A DNA stretch of 5,938 nucleotides, from assembly GCA_030670375.1 (NCBI GenBank), contig DAOVBT010000146.1, positions 1-5,938 of the forward strand. Reading direction: 5' to 3'. The stretch is from Candidatus Aminicenantota bacterium (GTDB taxonomy: Bacteria > Acidobacteriota > Aminicenantia > Aminicenantales > Aminicenantaceae). The notes below the pieces were generated by a model. It was not told the DNA's origin. It was given only the letters and a program-made list of their open reading frames with translations, and ran no database searches. Below, piece by piece: positions 1-5,938 of the stretch. The translations under genes and the position numbers were made by a program. Positions within the stretch are counted from its first letter, which is position 1, and each line of letters opens with the position of its first letter.

Positions 1-42
1 ACAAAAAAACAAACGAAAGAAACAAAAAAAGAAACGAAAAAA
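1..42 (+). repeat. Two imperfect 21-bp tandem units, in-frame, Lys/Thr/Glu-rich
   Basis: Bases 1-21 and 22-42 align with two mismatches and encode TKKQTKE and TKKETKK. Both units are in the reading frame of the RHH-protein gene and the array may continue left of the window. It is a low-complexity A-rich tract, so it could vary in copy number by slippage in multiples of seven residues without breaking the frame. Confidence 0.6.
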
Positions 43-396
43 TCAGGACCGTTTGATGAGTGTGGGATTCAAGTAGAAAAATTCGCGATTAAAACGGCGG
101 AATCCATAAGAAAAGTGATCGACAGAGCTCTTGCTTCAAGAAACACGGTTTTAACGATCCGGGTGAACGATGAAAGCAACAAGAAGCTCAACATGCTTGT
201 TGAAGCCGGCCTGTTTAAAAGCCGCTCGGAAAGTGCAGCATTTTTGATCGAGGAGGGCATTAAAAGCCAAGGAACATTGTTTTCAAAGATAACCGATAAA
301 CTCAAAAAAATGGAAAAAATCCGAGACGAACTTAAAGACATCGTTTCCAAAGAAGTCGAGAGCAAATCGGCAACGGAGCCAAAGAAGAAAAAATAG
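1..396 (+). CDS. Ribbon-helix-helix domain protein with lysine-rich tails (5' end outside window)
   Basis: Probable DNA-binding regulator or chromatin-associated protein; the target is unknown. The frame is open from base 1 to the TAG at 394-396, giving 131 codons, so the true start is probably upstream. A GTG at 115 is the only in-frame conventional start, but it lacks a ribosome binding site and would cut off a helix (codons 27-45) that looks part of the fold. Codons 1-14 are a Lys/Thr/Glu repeat. Codons 49-56 (TVLTIRVN) look like the DNA-contacting beta strand of an RHH fold. Helix A follows at about 57-70, then the GLFKSRSESAAFLIEEGI stretch, which matches the turn and second helix of CopG/MetJ-like RHH proteins. 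A charged, probably coiled-coil helix runs to about codon 120 and the protein ends in EPKKKK. RHH identification is fairly secure. Whether it is an antitoxin, a general DNA binder or something else cannot be told; no toxin gene follows it. Confidence 0.72.
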   Translation, partial: TKKQTKETKKETKKSGPFDECGIQVEKFAIKTAESIRKVIDRALASRNTVLTIRVNDESNKKLNMLVEAGLFKSRSESAAFLIEEGIKSQGTLFSKITDKLKKMEKIRDELKDIVSKEVESKSATEPKKKK

Positions 397-398
397 TC

Positions 399-430
399 TT
401 GTTTACGCCGTTTTTTGAATATGATATCAT
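399..430 (+). promoter_or_regulatory. Weak promoter candidate overlapping a 10-bp palindrome
   Basis: The 40-base gap between the RHH gene and the next gene holds TTGTTT (399-404) and TATGAT (420-425; five of six matches to a sigma-70 -10 box) at a short 15-base spacing. The perfect palindrome ATGATATCAT (421-430) overlaps the -10 candidate. If used, transcription would start around 432, only a few bases before the GTG at 437, giving an almost leaderless message. This would fit the absence of a Shine-Dalgarno sequence there. Both elements are short enough to arise by chance in AT-rich DNA, and read-through from the upstream gene is an equally good explanation. Confidence 0.2.
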
Positions 431-436
431 TTTTAT

Positions 437-871
437 GTGACATCCTTCATCGTTGCAGCATTAACAATCCTTTCTTTCACCCTATCGACAGCCACACAGA
501 ACATCGAAAAAGCATTTCTGCAAAACAACTCCAAGCTGCTTTTTGAACTCTTCTCCGCTCAAAATCCGATCAATATTTCTCTTCCTGAACCGATTTATTT
601 TTCTGATCAACTTTCTAACCAACAGGCTTATTTTGTTTTCCAAAACATTTTTTCATCTTACTCCACGTTTGAATTTTATTCCGAAAGAAAATCCCCGTCC
701 TCTGAAAAGAAAAACCATATCTACCAGGCCAGATGGTCCTTTCGAGATAAGAAAAATAACGATCAATACCTTTTCTATATCTTTTTTTATCTGATAAAGG
801 AAACACCTAAGGAAAACGAGCCATCAAAAACAGGTTGGAGAATCACGGAAATCAAGGCAAAAAAGATTTGA
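437..871 (+). CDS. Small exported NTF2-like protein, DUF4783-like
   Basis: 144 residues, function unknown. The GTG at 437 is chosen because an in-frame stop sits at 422-424 and the nearby ATG (435) is out of frame and hits a stop at once. No Shine-Dalgarno sequence precedes it. Residues 2-20 are a hydrophobic stretch ending in small residues (LSTATQ) and look like a signal peptide, although the usual Lys/Arg at the very N-terminus is missing. The rest follows the pattern of DUF4783 proteins (NTF2-like fold, known mainly from Bacteroidetes): a first helix with AFLQNNSKLLFELF, a strand INISLPEP, a helix after FSDQLSNQQAYFVFQNIF, then strands around YQARWSF, YLFYIFFYLI and GWRITEIKA. The expected location is periplasmic or outer-membrane associated. 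The stop overlaps the likely start of the kinase gene, so the two are probably translationally coupled. Family assignment is from remembered pattern, not a search; the gene itself is well supported by its coding character and position. Confidence 0.7.
   Translation: MTSFIVAALTILSFTLSTATQNIEKAFLQNNSKLLFELFSAQNPINISLPEPIYFSDQLSNQQAYFVFQNIFSSYSTFEFYSERKSPSSEKKNHIYQARWSFRDKKNNDQYLFYIFFYLIKETPKENEPSKTGWRITEIKAKKI
854..857 (+). promoter_or_regulatory. Short ribosome binding site supporting a TTG kinase start at 868
   Basis: AAGG at 854-857 lies ten bases before the TTG at 868. The longer alternative TTG at 835 has no separated purine-rich site. The 868 start also gives a typical membrane-protein N-terminus (MRKK followed by a hydrophobic helix) and a TTGA stop/start overlap with the upstream gene. 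The match is only four bases. Confidence 0.4.
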
Positions 872-3800
872 GAAAGAAATTTTTTATTGTCTTTGCAATG
901 GGCACTGCCCTCTCTGTATTCCTTTACTTGCTTTCCTTTTTTCTCCCCTCCTTACTCTCATCCCATTATTATGATCGAAGTCTCAATCAACTGAAAAACA
1001 CCGCAGAGTCGATAAAGAGGGATTTTACGCATGTTTTGGCAAAACTTAACGGCACAAAAAACCGCGTGATGGAATCCCCCCTTCCGGACACGGGCGAAGA
1101 CTTGTTCGCTCTTTTCAAGCGACTTAACCTCAACTCCGAGCTGGAGGGAATCAGCTACTGCGATGAGATGGGGTATCCCATTCTCTGGATGGGCAATATC
1201 ATCGATTTGACCAGCATCGATCTCCGTACCGGAAGGGGCTATTCCTTCAAGCAAGAAGAGTCCTCCCTTCTCGTCCGAAACAAAGCCTCGGCCTATCTCA
1301 TTCTTGTTAAACAAATTCCAAATAGGGAGTACATCGTTTTTTTTAAATTGGTCGCATTCCTCCCTCAATTCAAAACACCCTACCTCCAAGAATACCATTT
1401 TCTAAACCACAAGCTGCTGCAAAACAGCGATATTGAATATTATGATTTCCGGGATGATGTATCTGGACTAGAGAGAATATTTTCCAGACATAAAGATGAA
1501 TACGTCGGAGAACCTGGTCTCCAGGGCGAAATCCATACAATCATCTTTCCGTTGAGAAACGAGAATAACAAAATTGTCGCCACTGTCAACCTCAGTTCTT
1601 CATCTCGAACATCAAAGATCGCTGACCTGAGAGAACGGATGCTTATGTTCTCCTACATCCTTCTGGGATTATCCCTTATAATATTATTCATCTACTTGGT
1701 TAAATCTCCCTCTTTTGCCAGCGAACGAAAATTTCTGCCTGGATTGTTGATCATCATGACATTAGGGGGGCTGAGGCTGATTTTTTTTCCTCTGGGAAAT
1801 TTAGAAAAAATCCAATCTCTGCCGATTTTCTCTCCTTCTTCAGCGAGTTTCCTATCCGTCGGAAATTTCACTCGATCTCCGGCGGATATCTTTTTGACTG
1901 CGTTGTTTCTTTTTTTGATTTTCGGTTGTGTCCTGTTTTATGCCCAAAAATATATCTTTAAGGACAAGGCCAAAAACACCCTGTTTTTGCCTCTAATATC
2001 GAACATTTCTTCGGTGACTATTTCCCTTGTCCTCCTCTACATGTTTCAGGTTTTCATGGCACGTGTTGCCTACCACTCAAACCTGAACATTCTTGGTTTT
2101 TCATTCAAGCCGTGTTTTTTTCTCCTCCATCTCAGCATTTTCCTTATCTTCCTGATCTTTGTGTTGGTTAGCTTCAGCCTGTTTCGATGGGCGCTCAGTT
2201 TTTCTTCCCATTTTGTCCTCACTTTGTCCATTTTATCAGGCGGATTTGCCCTGTTTATCTTCATTCTGAGGAACAAAATTCACCCTTTGTTTTTCTTGAT
2301 TCAGGGGATCATTCTCTTTTCCCTATTTTTGTTTGCCACCAACCCCTCTTTACTTCAGAAAAAAGAAATCCTATTCTCAGCCTTTTTGTTAGCCATTTTC
2401 CTTGTATATCCGACTCTCCATCAAACATTCACCCAAAAGAGCAGGCTTATTACCCAAAATTTCCTCCAAAACATCATAAGATCCCAGGAAACATGGGGAG
2501 CTTACCTCATCGACCAATCATTATCAGAAATCGAAAAAAAAGCCGAACCTATCACTGCTTTTTTTCAGAATCCCGAACCCTATGATCTGGCTCAAACCCT
2601 ATGGGAAGAAACACTGATTGCCAAATTCAATTGGTATTCGAGTCTTGAATTACTCAGCCCTGAGGGGGTTATCCAATCACGTTTTTCTCTCAATGTTCCG
2701 GAACTTTTTCAGCTCGATTTCGAGCTACCACAAAGTAGAAATTGGGTTATCTCCCGCCACAGTCTCTTGTTCATGGGGATCGAAAAAGATTTCCTGATCG
2801 GGTACAGGGATTGGTTTATCGAAGAAGAGTACATCGGAAGGATGATCATATATCTATCGGTTGACTATGATATGCTACCTTTTCTGTACTCTGCCAATCC
2901 TTATTTCGAACTCTTGCGGACCACATCTATCCCTTCCCTCAATCAACATGATCTTGGTTTCGCGATCTTCAACCTTGATGGTGAATTACTCTTCAATCCG
3001 GACAACATTTCTACCGGTATTTCACAATCAACTCTCCAGCAAATTCAGTCTTCATCCGAGGCCGTGTGGGCACCATTTGTGGACAAACAGAAAAAATTCA
3101 ACAGTTTGTTCTTCACACATAACAACAAGATCTATTCCTTGTTTCTTCCTGAAAAAAACGCTCTAGACCATTCGGTAGGTTTTCTCAGGACGTTTTTTCT
3201 CTACCTCTTCTTTTTTGTGATCTTCCTGTTTGCCTACTCGACTGCATCCAGCAGGAGAAATATCAAAAATCCGCTCTGGTCTTTTTCCAATCGGGTTTAC
3301 TTTTCCTTCATCGCTATCGCCCTCATACCTCTTCTTCTGTTTACATATTCAACTAGAAATTTTGTCAGACAGATGTTCACTCAGCAAATCACTGAAAAAG
3401 CAGAGATACACGCCAACTTTGCACGGAGAGTTGTGGAAGAATACTTCATTCTGCAACAAGAAGAACATCTATCATTAACACTTCCTCCGGATAACGTGAT
3501 GTTTGTGATAAGCTCCACCATTTCGAACGACGTGAATCTGTATCAAGATGGAGTGCTCATTTCATCGAGCCGCCGGGAGTTTTTCGACTACGGCATTCTC
3601 CCCGAAATGATCGATGGGGAGGTCTTTTATAAAATCCTGTATGAAAATAATCCTTTTTACTCTCAAAGCCAAAAAATCGGGGACTATTTCTTCCACACCC
3701 TCACTATTCCGTATCCTTTCCAAGACTCATTGTTGCTCATCTCCCTCCCTTTTCCCTTGGAGCAGCAGGAAATTTCCAAAGCAACCAGGGAACTTCTTGA

Positions 3801-4710
3801 ATTTTTCTTCGTTATCTCTTCATTTTTTATCTTTATCGTCCTTCTCTTCGCCAGAGGAATAGGCAGCATGATTATAACACCGATCAAAAAACTTCTTGTC
3901 GGGACGAGAGAGGTTGGATTAGGCAACCTTGAAGTATCTATTCCCCATAAACATGAAGATGAGATGAAAACTCTTATCGATGGCTTCAACTCCATGGTAG
4001 AAAGCTTGAAAAAACACCAGCAGGAAATGGCTGAGATGAGCAAAAAAGTGGCATGGGCTGAGATGGCCCGCAAAGTGGCTCATGAGATTAAAAATCCTCT
4101 CACTCCCATTCAACTCTCAGCAGAACATTTGCTAAGAGTCTACCAGGACAAAAAGGAAGATTTTGAGGAAACCCTCAACGAATCAACCTCGTACATTATT
4201 ATGGAAGTCGATAATCTAAGAAGAATCGCGAAGGAATTCCTCGAAATTTCTAAAGAATCGGCTCTCCAGAAAGAACCTTTTGACCTTAAGGACGTTGTCC
4301 AAAACACGATTTCTCCGTATAAAAATGCATTTGCCGAACGCATCACGCTGGCTGAGAACTACGAAGGCGAGGATTTCACCTACAACGGAGACAAATCCAA
4401 AATACAAATTGCACTCCGCAACATCTTCACCAACGCTGTCGAGGCCATCGGAAAACAGGGGAAAATACAGGTCAAACTTGCTCGCGGAAAACCAGGTTTG
4501 ACCATTGAAATCAGTGATTCTGGTGTTGGCATGAATCGAGAAACGCTCGATCGGATATTCGAACCTTATTTTTCTACAAAAGAGGTGGGGACAGGATTAG
4601 GGCTTTCCATCGCAAAAAAGATCGTCGAGGATCATATGGGGAAAATTGAAGTGTCGAGCAAAATAAATGCGGGAACAAAAATCACGATCTTCCTGCCAGC
4701 GGAAAACTAA
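868..4710 (+). CDS. Large NtrY-like sensor histidine kinase with three extracytoplasmic sensor regions and 12 TM segments
   Basis: Membrane histidine kinase of 1,280 residues, well above the roughly 700-770 usual for NtrY. It should sense an external signal, autophosphorylate on His1072 and pass phosphate to an unidentified response regulator. Starting from TTG 868 (835 would add 11 residues): TM1 at 5-30; sensor region 1 at 31-257 with a PAS/Cache-like strand pair (GISYCDEMGYPILWMGN, from 94); eight membrane helices at about 258-515; sensor region 2 at 517-772; TM10 at 774-795; a basic cytoplasmic loop; TM11 at 811-832; sensor region 3 at 833-978 (LYQDGVLISSS near 891); TM12 at 979-998; and HAMP at about 995-1050 with conserved Pro1005. 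The HisKA H-box is MARKVAHEIKNPLTPIQLS, closely NtrY-like; HEIKN also fits the phosphatase motif HExxN. The ATPase has an N-box (NIFTNAVEA, Asn1189), G1 (DSGVGM, Asp1217), F-box (IFEPYFSTK) and G2 (GTGLGLS, from 1241), all intact. Unlike classical NtrY, no PAS domain separates HAMP and HisKA, and there is no receiver domain. Kinase call is very secure; the NtrY subfamily is likely; the signal is unknown. Confidence 0.95.
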   Translation: MRKKFFIVFAMGTALSVFLYLLSFFLPSLLSSHYYDRSLNQLKNTAESIKRDFTHVLAKLNGTKNRVMESPLPDTGEDLFALFKRLNLNSELEGISYCDEMGYPILWMGNIIDLTSIDLRTGRGYSFKQEESSLLVRNKASAYLILVKQIPNREYIVFFKLVAFLPQFKTPYLQEYHFLNHKLLQNSDIEYYDFRDDVSGLERIFSRHKDEYVGEPGLQGEIHTIIFPLRNENNKIVATVNLSSSSRTSKIADLRERMLMFSYILLGLSLIILFIYLVKSPSFASERKFLPGLLIIMTLGGLRLIFFPLGNLEKIQSLPIFSPSSASFLSVGNFTRSPADIFLTALFLFLIFGCVLFYAQKYIFKDKAKNTLFLPLISNISSVTISLVLLYMFQVFMARVAYHSNLNILGFSFKPCFFLLHLSIFLIFLIFVLVSFSLFRWALSFSSHFVLTLSILSGGFALFIFILRNKIHPLFFLIQGIILFSLFLFATNPSLLQKKEILFSAFLLAIFLVYPTLHQTFTQKSRLITQNFLQNIIRSQETWGAYLIDQSLSEIEKKAEPITAFFQNPEPYDLAQTLWEETLIAKFNWYSSLELLSPEGVIQSRFSLNVPELFQLDFELPQSRNWVISRHSLLFMGIEKDFLIGYRDWFIEEEYIGRMIIYLSVDYDMLPFLYSANPYFELLRTTSIPSLNQHDLGFAIFNLDGELLFNPDNISTGISQSTLQQIQSSSEAVWAPFVDKQKKFNSLFFTHNNKIYSLFLPEKNALDHSVGFLRTFFLYLFFFVIFLFAYSTASSRRNIKNPLWSFSNRVYFSFIAIALIPLLLFTYSTRNFVRQMFTQQITEKAEIHANFARRVVEEYFILQQEEHLSLTLPPDNVMFVISSTISNDVNLYQDGVLISSSRREFFDYGILPEMIDGEVFYKILYENNPFYSQSQKIGDYFFHTLTIPYPFQDSLLLISLPFPLEQQEISKATRELLEFFFVISSFFIFIVLLFARGIGSMIITPIKKLLVGTREVGLGNLEVSIPHKHEDEMKTLIDGFNSMVESLKKHQQEMAEMSKKVAWAEMARKVAHEIKNPLTPIQLSAEHLLRVYQDKKEDFEETLNESTSYIIMEVDNLRRIAKEFLEISKESALQKEPFDLKDVVQNTISPYKNAFAERITLAENYEGEDFTYNGDKSKIQIALRNIFTNAVEAIGKQGKIQVKLARGKPGLTIEISDSGVGMNRETLDRIFEPYFSTKEVGTGLGLSIAKKIVEDHMGKIEVSSKINAGTKITIFLPAEN

Positions 4711-4737
4711 TGGCACCAAATCACTCGAAGAAAGAGA

Positions 4738-4746
4738 GGTTGAATC
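4738..4746. repeat. Left arm of a 9-bp inverted repeat flanking the barrel gene
   Basis: GGTTGAATC here is the exact reverse complement of GATTCAACC at 5725-5733. The two arms sit in the short intergenic gaps on either side of the beta-barrel gene. Matching does not extend beyond nine bases, so this may be chance. Confidence 0.25.
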
Positions 4747-4778
4747 GACTAAATAACTAGAAATTTTTTTTAATTTAT

Positions 4779-4783
4779 GGAAG
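4779..4783 (+). promoter_or_regulatory. Possible ribosome binding site for the barrel gene
   Basis: GGAAG at 4779-4783 is the only purine-rich site before the beta-barrel gene. It is six bases from the TTG at 4790 and twelve bases from the ATG at 4796. Spacing favours TTG and codon preference favours ATG; the choice changes only two residues ahead of the signal peptide. Confidence 0.35.
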
Positions 4784-4795
4784 AATAATTTGAAA

Positions 4796-5722
4796 ATGAG
4801 TAAATCAAGGATAAACTTCATATTATGGATTGCCGTTTTATTGGTTGTTTCTTCCCCCTTAGCAGGAGAAAAAATCAGCCTTAAAATCAGCTATAACACC
4901 GCTTCGGTAAGCAAGGGGGATCTGAATACGTGGATCGATTCTTACAATGCCCGATGGATAGATTGGCAATCCCAGAAAAGCGGCCAGCTGGATGGCCAAC
5001 TCAATCTCCTGAAATATGGGCCCATGTATGAAGTAGAACTGAGGATCCCTCTTTTCGCCGGATTTGGGTTTAATCTATGCGGAAGCCACTTCAAAAGCAT
5101 GGAAGAGGGGACGGTTAGTTTTGCCTATGACCTAGAGAACAAAGCCGAAAAGGATTTTATCCGGAACGAAGTCTCGGGAATTCCGATAAAAATCGGCATT
5201 TCCTATGCTCACGTTCTTCCGTTTTCAGAAAACCTATATATTTTTGCGGGTATGGGAAGACATATCACCTTTCTCAAATACAAATTCAACAGAGAAAATG
5301 AGCTGAGGATCGGGAATGTGAACACCTACGTTTATAAGCAAGACAACTCCTATAACTCCGAAGCCCTGGGTTTTTACGCGACATTGGGCGCGGAGTACAA
5401 TATCATCAAACATATCGCCATTGTGATCGAGGCAGAAAAAGTGTGGTCCAAAGCCGATGGCTTCAAAGGTCCATTCACAACGGATTTTTATGATCCGTTT
5501 GAAAACTCTCGATCGATAGAAGAGGGAAAAGCTTCTCTCTATTTTTACGAAAGCAAGCCTTTTTGGAACAACAAATATTATTCGATCTTTGCAGGGCATG
5601 AAAGAAAGCCAACGGATCCTGAAGATTATCCAGTGGGAGTCGAGGACATAAAAAACATCCGTCAGGGAGAATTGGATCTCAGTACGCTCTCATTCAAAAT
5701 CGGAATCCGGTTTAAATTCTAA
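4796..5722 (+). CDS. Outer-membrane beta-barrel protein (small OMP_b-brl type)
   Basis: 308 residues from ATG 4796 (310 if the TTG at 4790 is used). It is predicted to insert in the outer membrane via the BAM machinery; its cargo or partner is unknown. Residues 1-23 form a signal peptide (basic SKSR, hydrophobic INFILWIAVLLVV, then SSPLAG); there is no lipobox Cys, so it is not a lipoprotein. The mature part shows alternating hydrophobic strands separated by charged loops. Strand pairs include YEVELRIPLFAGFGFNL, then GIPIKIGISYAHVLPF followed by NLYIFAGMGRHITFLKYKF, then GFYATLGAEYNIIKHIAIVIEAEKVW with a following SKADGFKG. That last combination is typical of opacity-like eight-stranded barrels. 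The chain ends SFKIGIRFKF, with the C-terminal Phe and alternation of a barrel-closing strand. A long acidic/aromatic insertion at about 225-285 is probably an extracellular loop. It lies 85 bases after the kinase and 14 before the flavodoxin gene. The barrel class is well supported; a specific role is not. Confidence 0.8.
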   Translation: MSKSRINFILWIAVLLVVSSPLAGEKISLKISYNTASVSKGDLNTWIDSYNARWIDWQSQKSGQLDGQLNLLKYGPMYEVELRIPLFAGFGFNLCGSHFKSMEEGTVSFAYDLENKAEKDFIRNEVSGIPIKIGISYAHVLPFSENLYIFAGMGRHITFLKYKFNRENELRIGNVNTYVYKQDNSYNSEALGFYATLGAEYNIIKHIAIVIEAEKVWSKADGFKGPFTTDFYDPFENSRSIEEGKASLYFYESKPFWNNKYYSIFAGHERKPTDPEDYPVGVEDIKNIRQGELDLSTLSFKIGIRFKF

Positions 5723-5724
5723 GA

Positions 5725-5733
5725 GATTCAACC
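5725..5733. repeat. Right arm of the 9-bp inverted repeat flanking the barrel gene
   Basis: GATTCAACC, the exact reverse complement of the arm at 4738-4746, lying in the 14-base gap between the barrel and flavodoxin genes. It occupies the place where a ribosome binding site for the flavodoxin gene would be expected. Confidence 0.25.
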
Positions 5734-5736
5734 AAC

Positions 5737-5938
5737 ATGTCAAAGATATTGGTCACCTACATCAGCTGGACGGGAAATACAAAAAAAGTCGCGGACGCCA
5801 TCTTTGAAACCCTAGAGAGTGACAAAACAATCAAGACTTTGGACGAGACACAAAATTTCGATGAATACGATCTCATATTCATAGGCTTCCCTGTCCACTC
5901 CCACAGTGTTCCTATCAAAACAGAGGAGTTGATAAAAC
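5737..5938 (+). CDS. Flavodoxin-like protein (3' end outside window)
   Basis: The first 67 residues of a short-chain flavodoxin-fold protein, expected to be a cytoplasmic FMN-binding electron carrier or flavodoxin-type reductase subunit. The start is ATG 5737; AAGAG at 5721-5725 is a poor ribosome site eleven bases upstream. Residues 3-9 are the first beta strand (KILVTYI). Residues 10-15 (SWTGNT) form the FMN phosphate-binding loop, matching the family T/S-x-T-G-N-T pattern, and lead into the helix TKKVADAIFETL. After a short variable stretch, YDLIFIGFPVHSHSVP carries the next core strand and the Gly-x-Pro loop that usually contacts the isoalloxazine ring. The fold call is secure for a fragment. 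The exact subfamily (electron-transfer flavodoxin, protoporphyrinogen-oxidase-like, or a partner of a neighbouring oxidoreductase) cannot be decided without the missing part. The 14-base gap suggests co-transcription with the barrel gene. Confidence 0.88.
   Translation, partial: MSKILVTYISWTGNTKKVADAIFETLESDKTIKTLDETQNFDEYDLIFIGFPVHSHSVPIKTEELIK

Noticed and set aside
69..443. 124-residue reverse-strand open frame opposite the RHH gene
   Set aside because: Its product is a low-complexity Ser/Leu/Phe mixture produced by the complement of a Lys/Glu-rich gene. The forward frame has a recognisable RHH fold.
835..867. Longer kinase start at TTG 835
   Set aside because: It has no spaced ribosome site, would overlap the upstream gene by 37 bases and would add a polar stretch ahead of the MRKK-helix N-terminus. 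It is kept only as an alternative.
1..871. Toxin-antitoxin pair made of the RHH protein and the following small gene
   Set aside because: The second protein has a signal-peptide-like N-terminus and an NTF2/DUF4783-like pattern, not a RelE/MazF/PIN-type toxin. The two genes do not overlap.
958..1398. 146-residue reverse-strand open frame within the kinase gene
   Set aside because: It lies wholly inside a secure kinase coding region, has no recognisable domain and is typical of antisense shadow frames.
2187..2585. 132-residue forward open frame in another frame within the kinase gene
   Set aside because: It is Pro/His/Phe-rich without domain pattern, while the kinase frame continues through this stretch with clear membrane helices.
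3684..4073. 129-residue reverse-strand open frame over the HAMP region
   Set aside because: The forward frame encodes TM12 and an intact HAMP linker. The reverse product has no family resemblance.
4761..4776. Possible terminator between the kinase and barrel genes (AAATT, T-run, AATTT)
   Set aside because: The stem would be only five A-T pairs with the T-run in the loop rather than after the stem, so it is not a credible intrinsic terminator.
4740..4776. Possible promoter before the barrel gene (TTGAAT at 4740)
   Set aside because: No -10-like hexamer occurs at 16-18 bases spacing. The nearest, TTTAAT at 4769, is 23 bases away.
5234..5599. 121-residue reverse-strand open frame opposite the barrel gene
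   Set aside because: The forward frame carries typical barrel strand pairs here. The reverse frame shows no domain or start signal.

Overview
The window is moderately AT-rich and gene-dense. All five supported genes lie on the + strand: two are cut by the window edges and three are complete. The organism is a bacterium with an outer membrane. Evidence for this is a predicted outer-membrane beta-barrel with a signal peptide and C-terminal Phe, an exported NTF2-like protein, and a very large NtrY-like histidine kinase with extracytoplasmic sensors. The protein styles (lysine-rich tails, ribbon-helix-helix protein, DUF4783-like protein, small 'opacity-type' barrel, flavodoxin) recall uncultured lineages such as Aminicenantes/Acidobacteriota relatives or the Bacteroidetes side. 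That placement is an inference from general style, not a demonstrated assignment.

Layout. Bases 1-396 hold the 3' part of a gene for a ribbon-helix-helix (RHH) protein with lysine-rich ends. The visible reading frame is open to the left edge, and its first 42 bases are an imperfect 21-bp tandem repeat. After a 40-base gap come a GTG-started gene for a small secreted DUF4783/NTF2-like protein (437-871) and, overlapping its stop codon, a 1,280-residue sensor histidine kinase (868-4710). After an 85-base gap come a beta-barrel protein (4796-5722) and, 14 bases later, the start of a flavodoxin-like gene (5737 to the right edge).

How they may work together. The kinase is the centrepiece. It has twelve predicted membrane segments, three separate extracytoplasmic regions with PAS/Cache-like stretches, one HAMP linker, and a complete HisKA/HATPase core with all ATP-binding motifs. 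The DUF4783-like protein should be exported to the compartment that the kinase sensors face. Its stop codon overlaps the most likely kinase start, so co-expression is probable and a physical partnership is a testable guess. No response regulator is present. The barrel and the flavodoxin are close enough to be co-transcribed, but their link to the kinase is only positional. No RNA genes, CRISPR arrays, insertion sequences or convincing terminators were seen, and there is no gene-free stretch above 85 bases.
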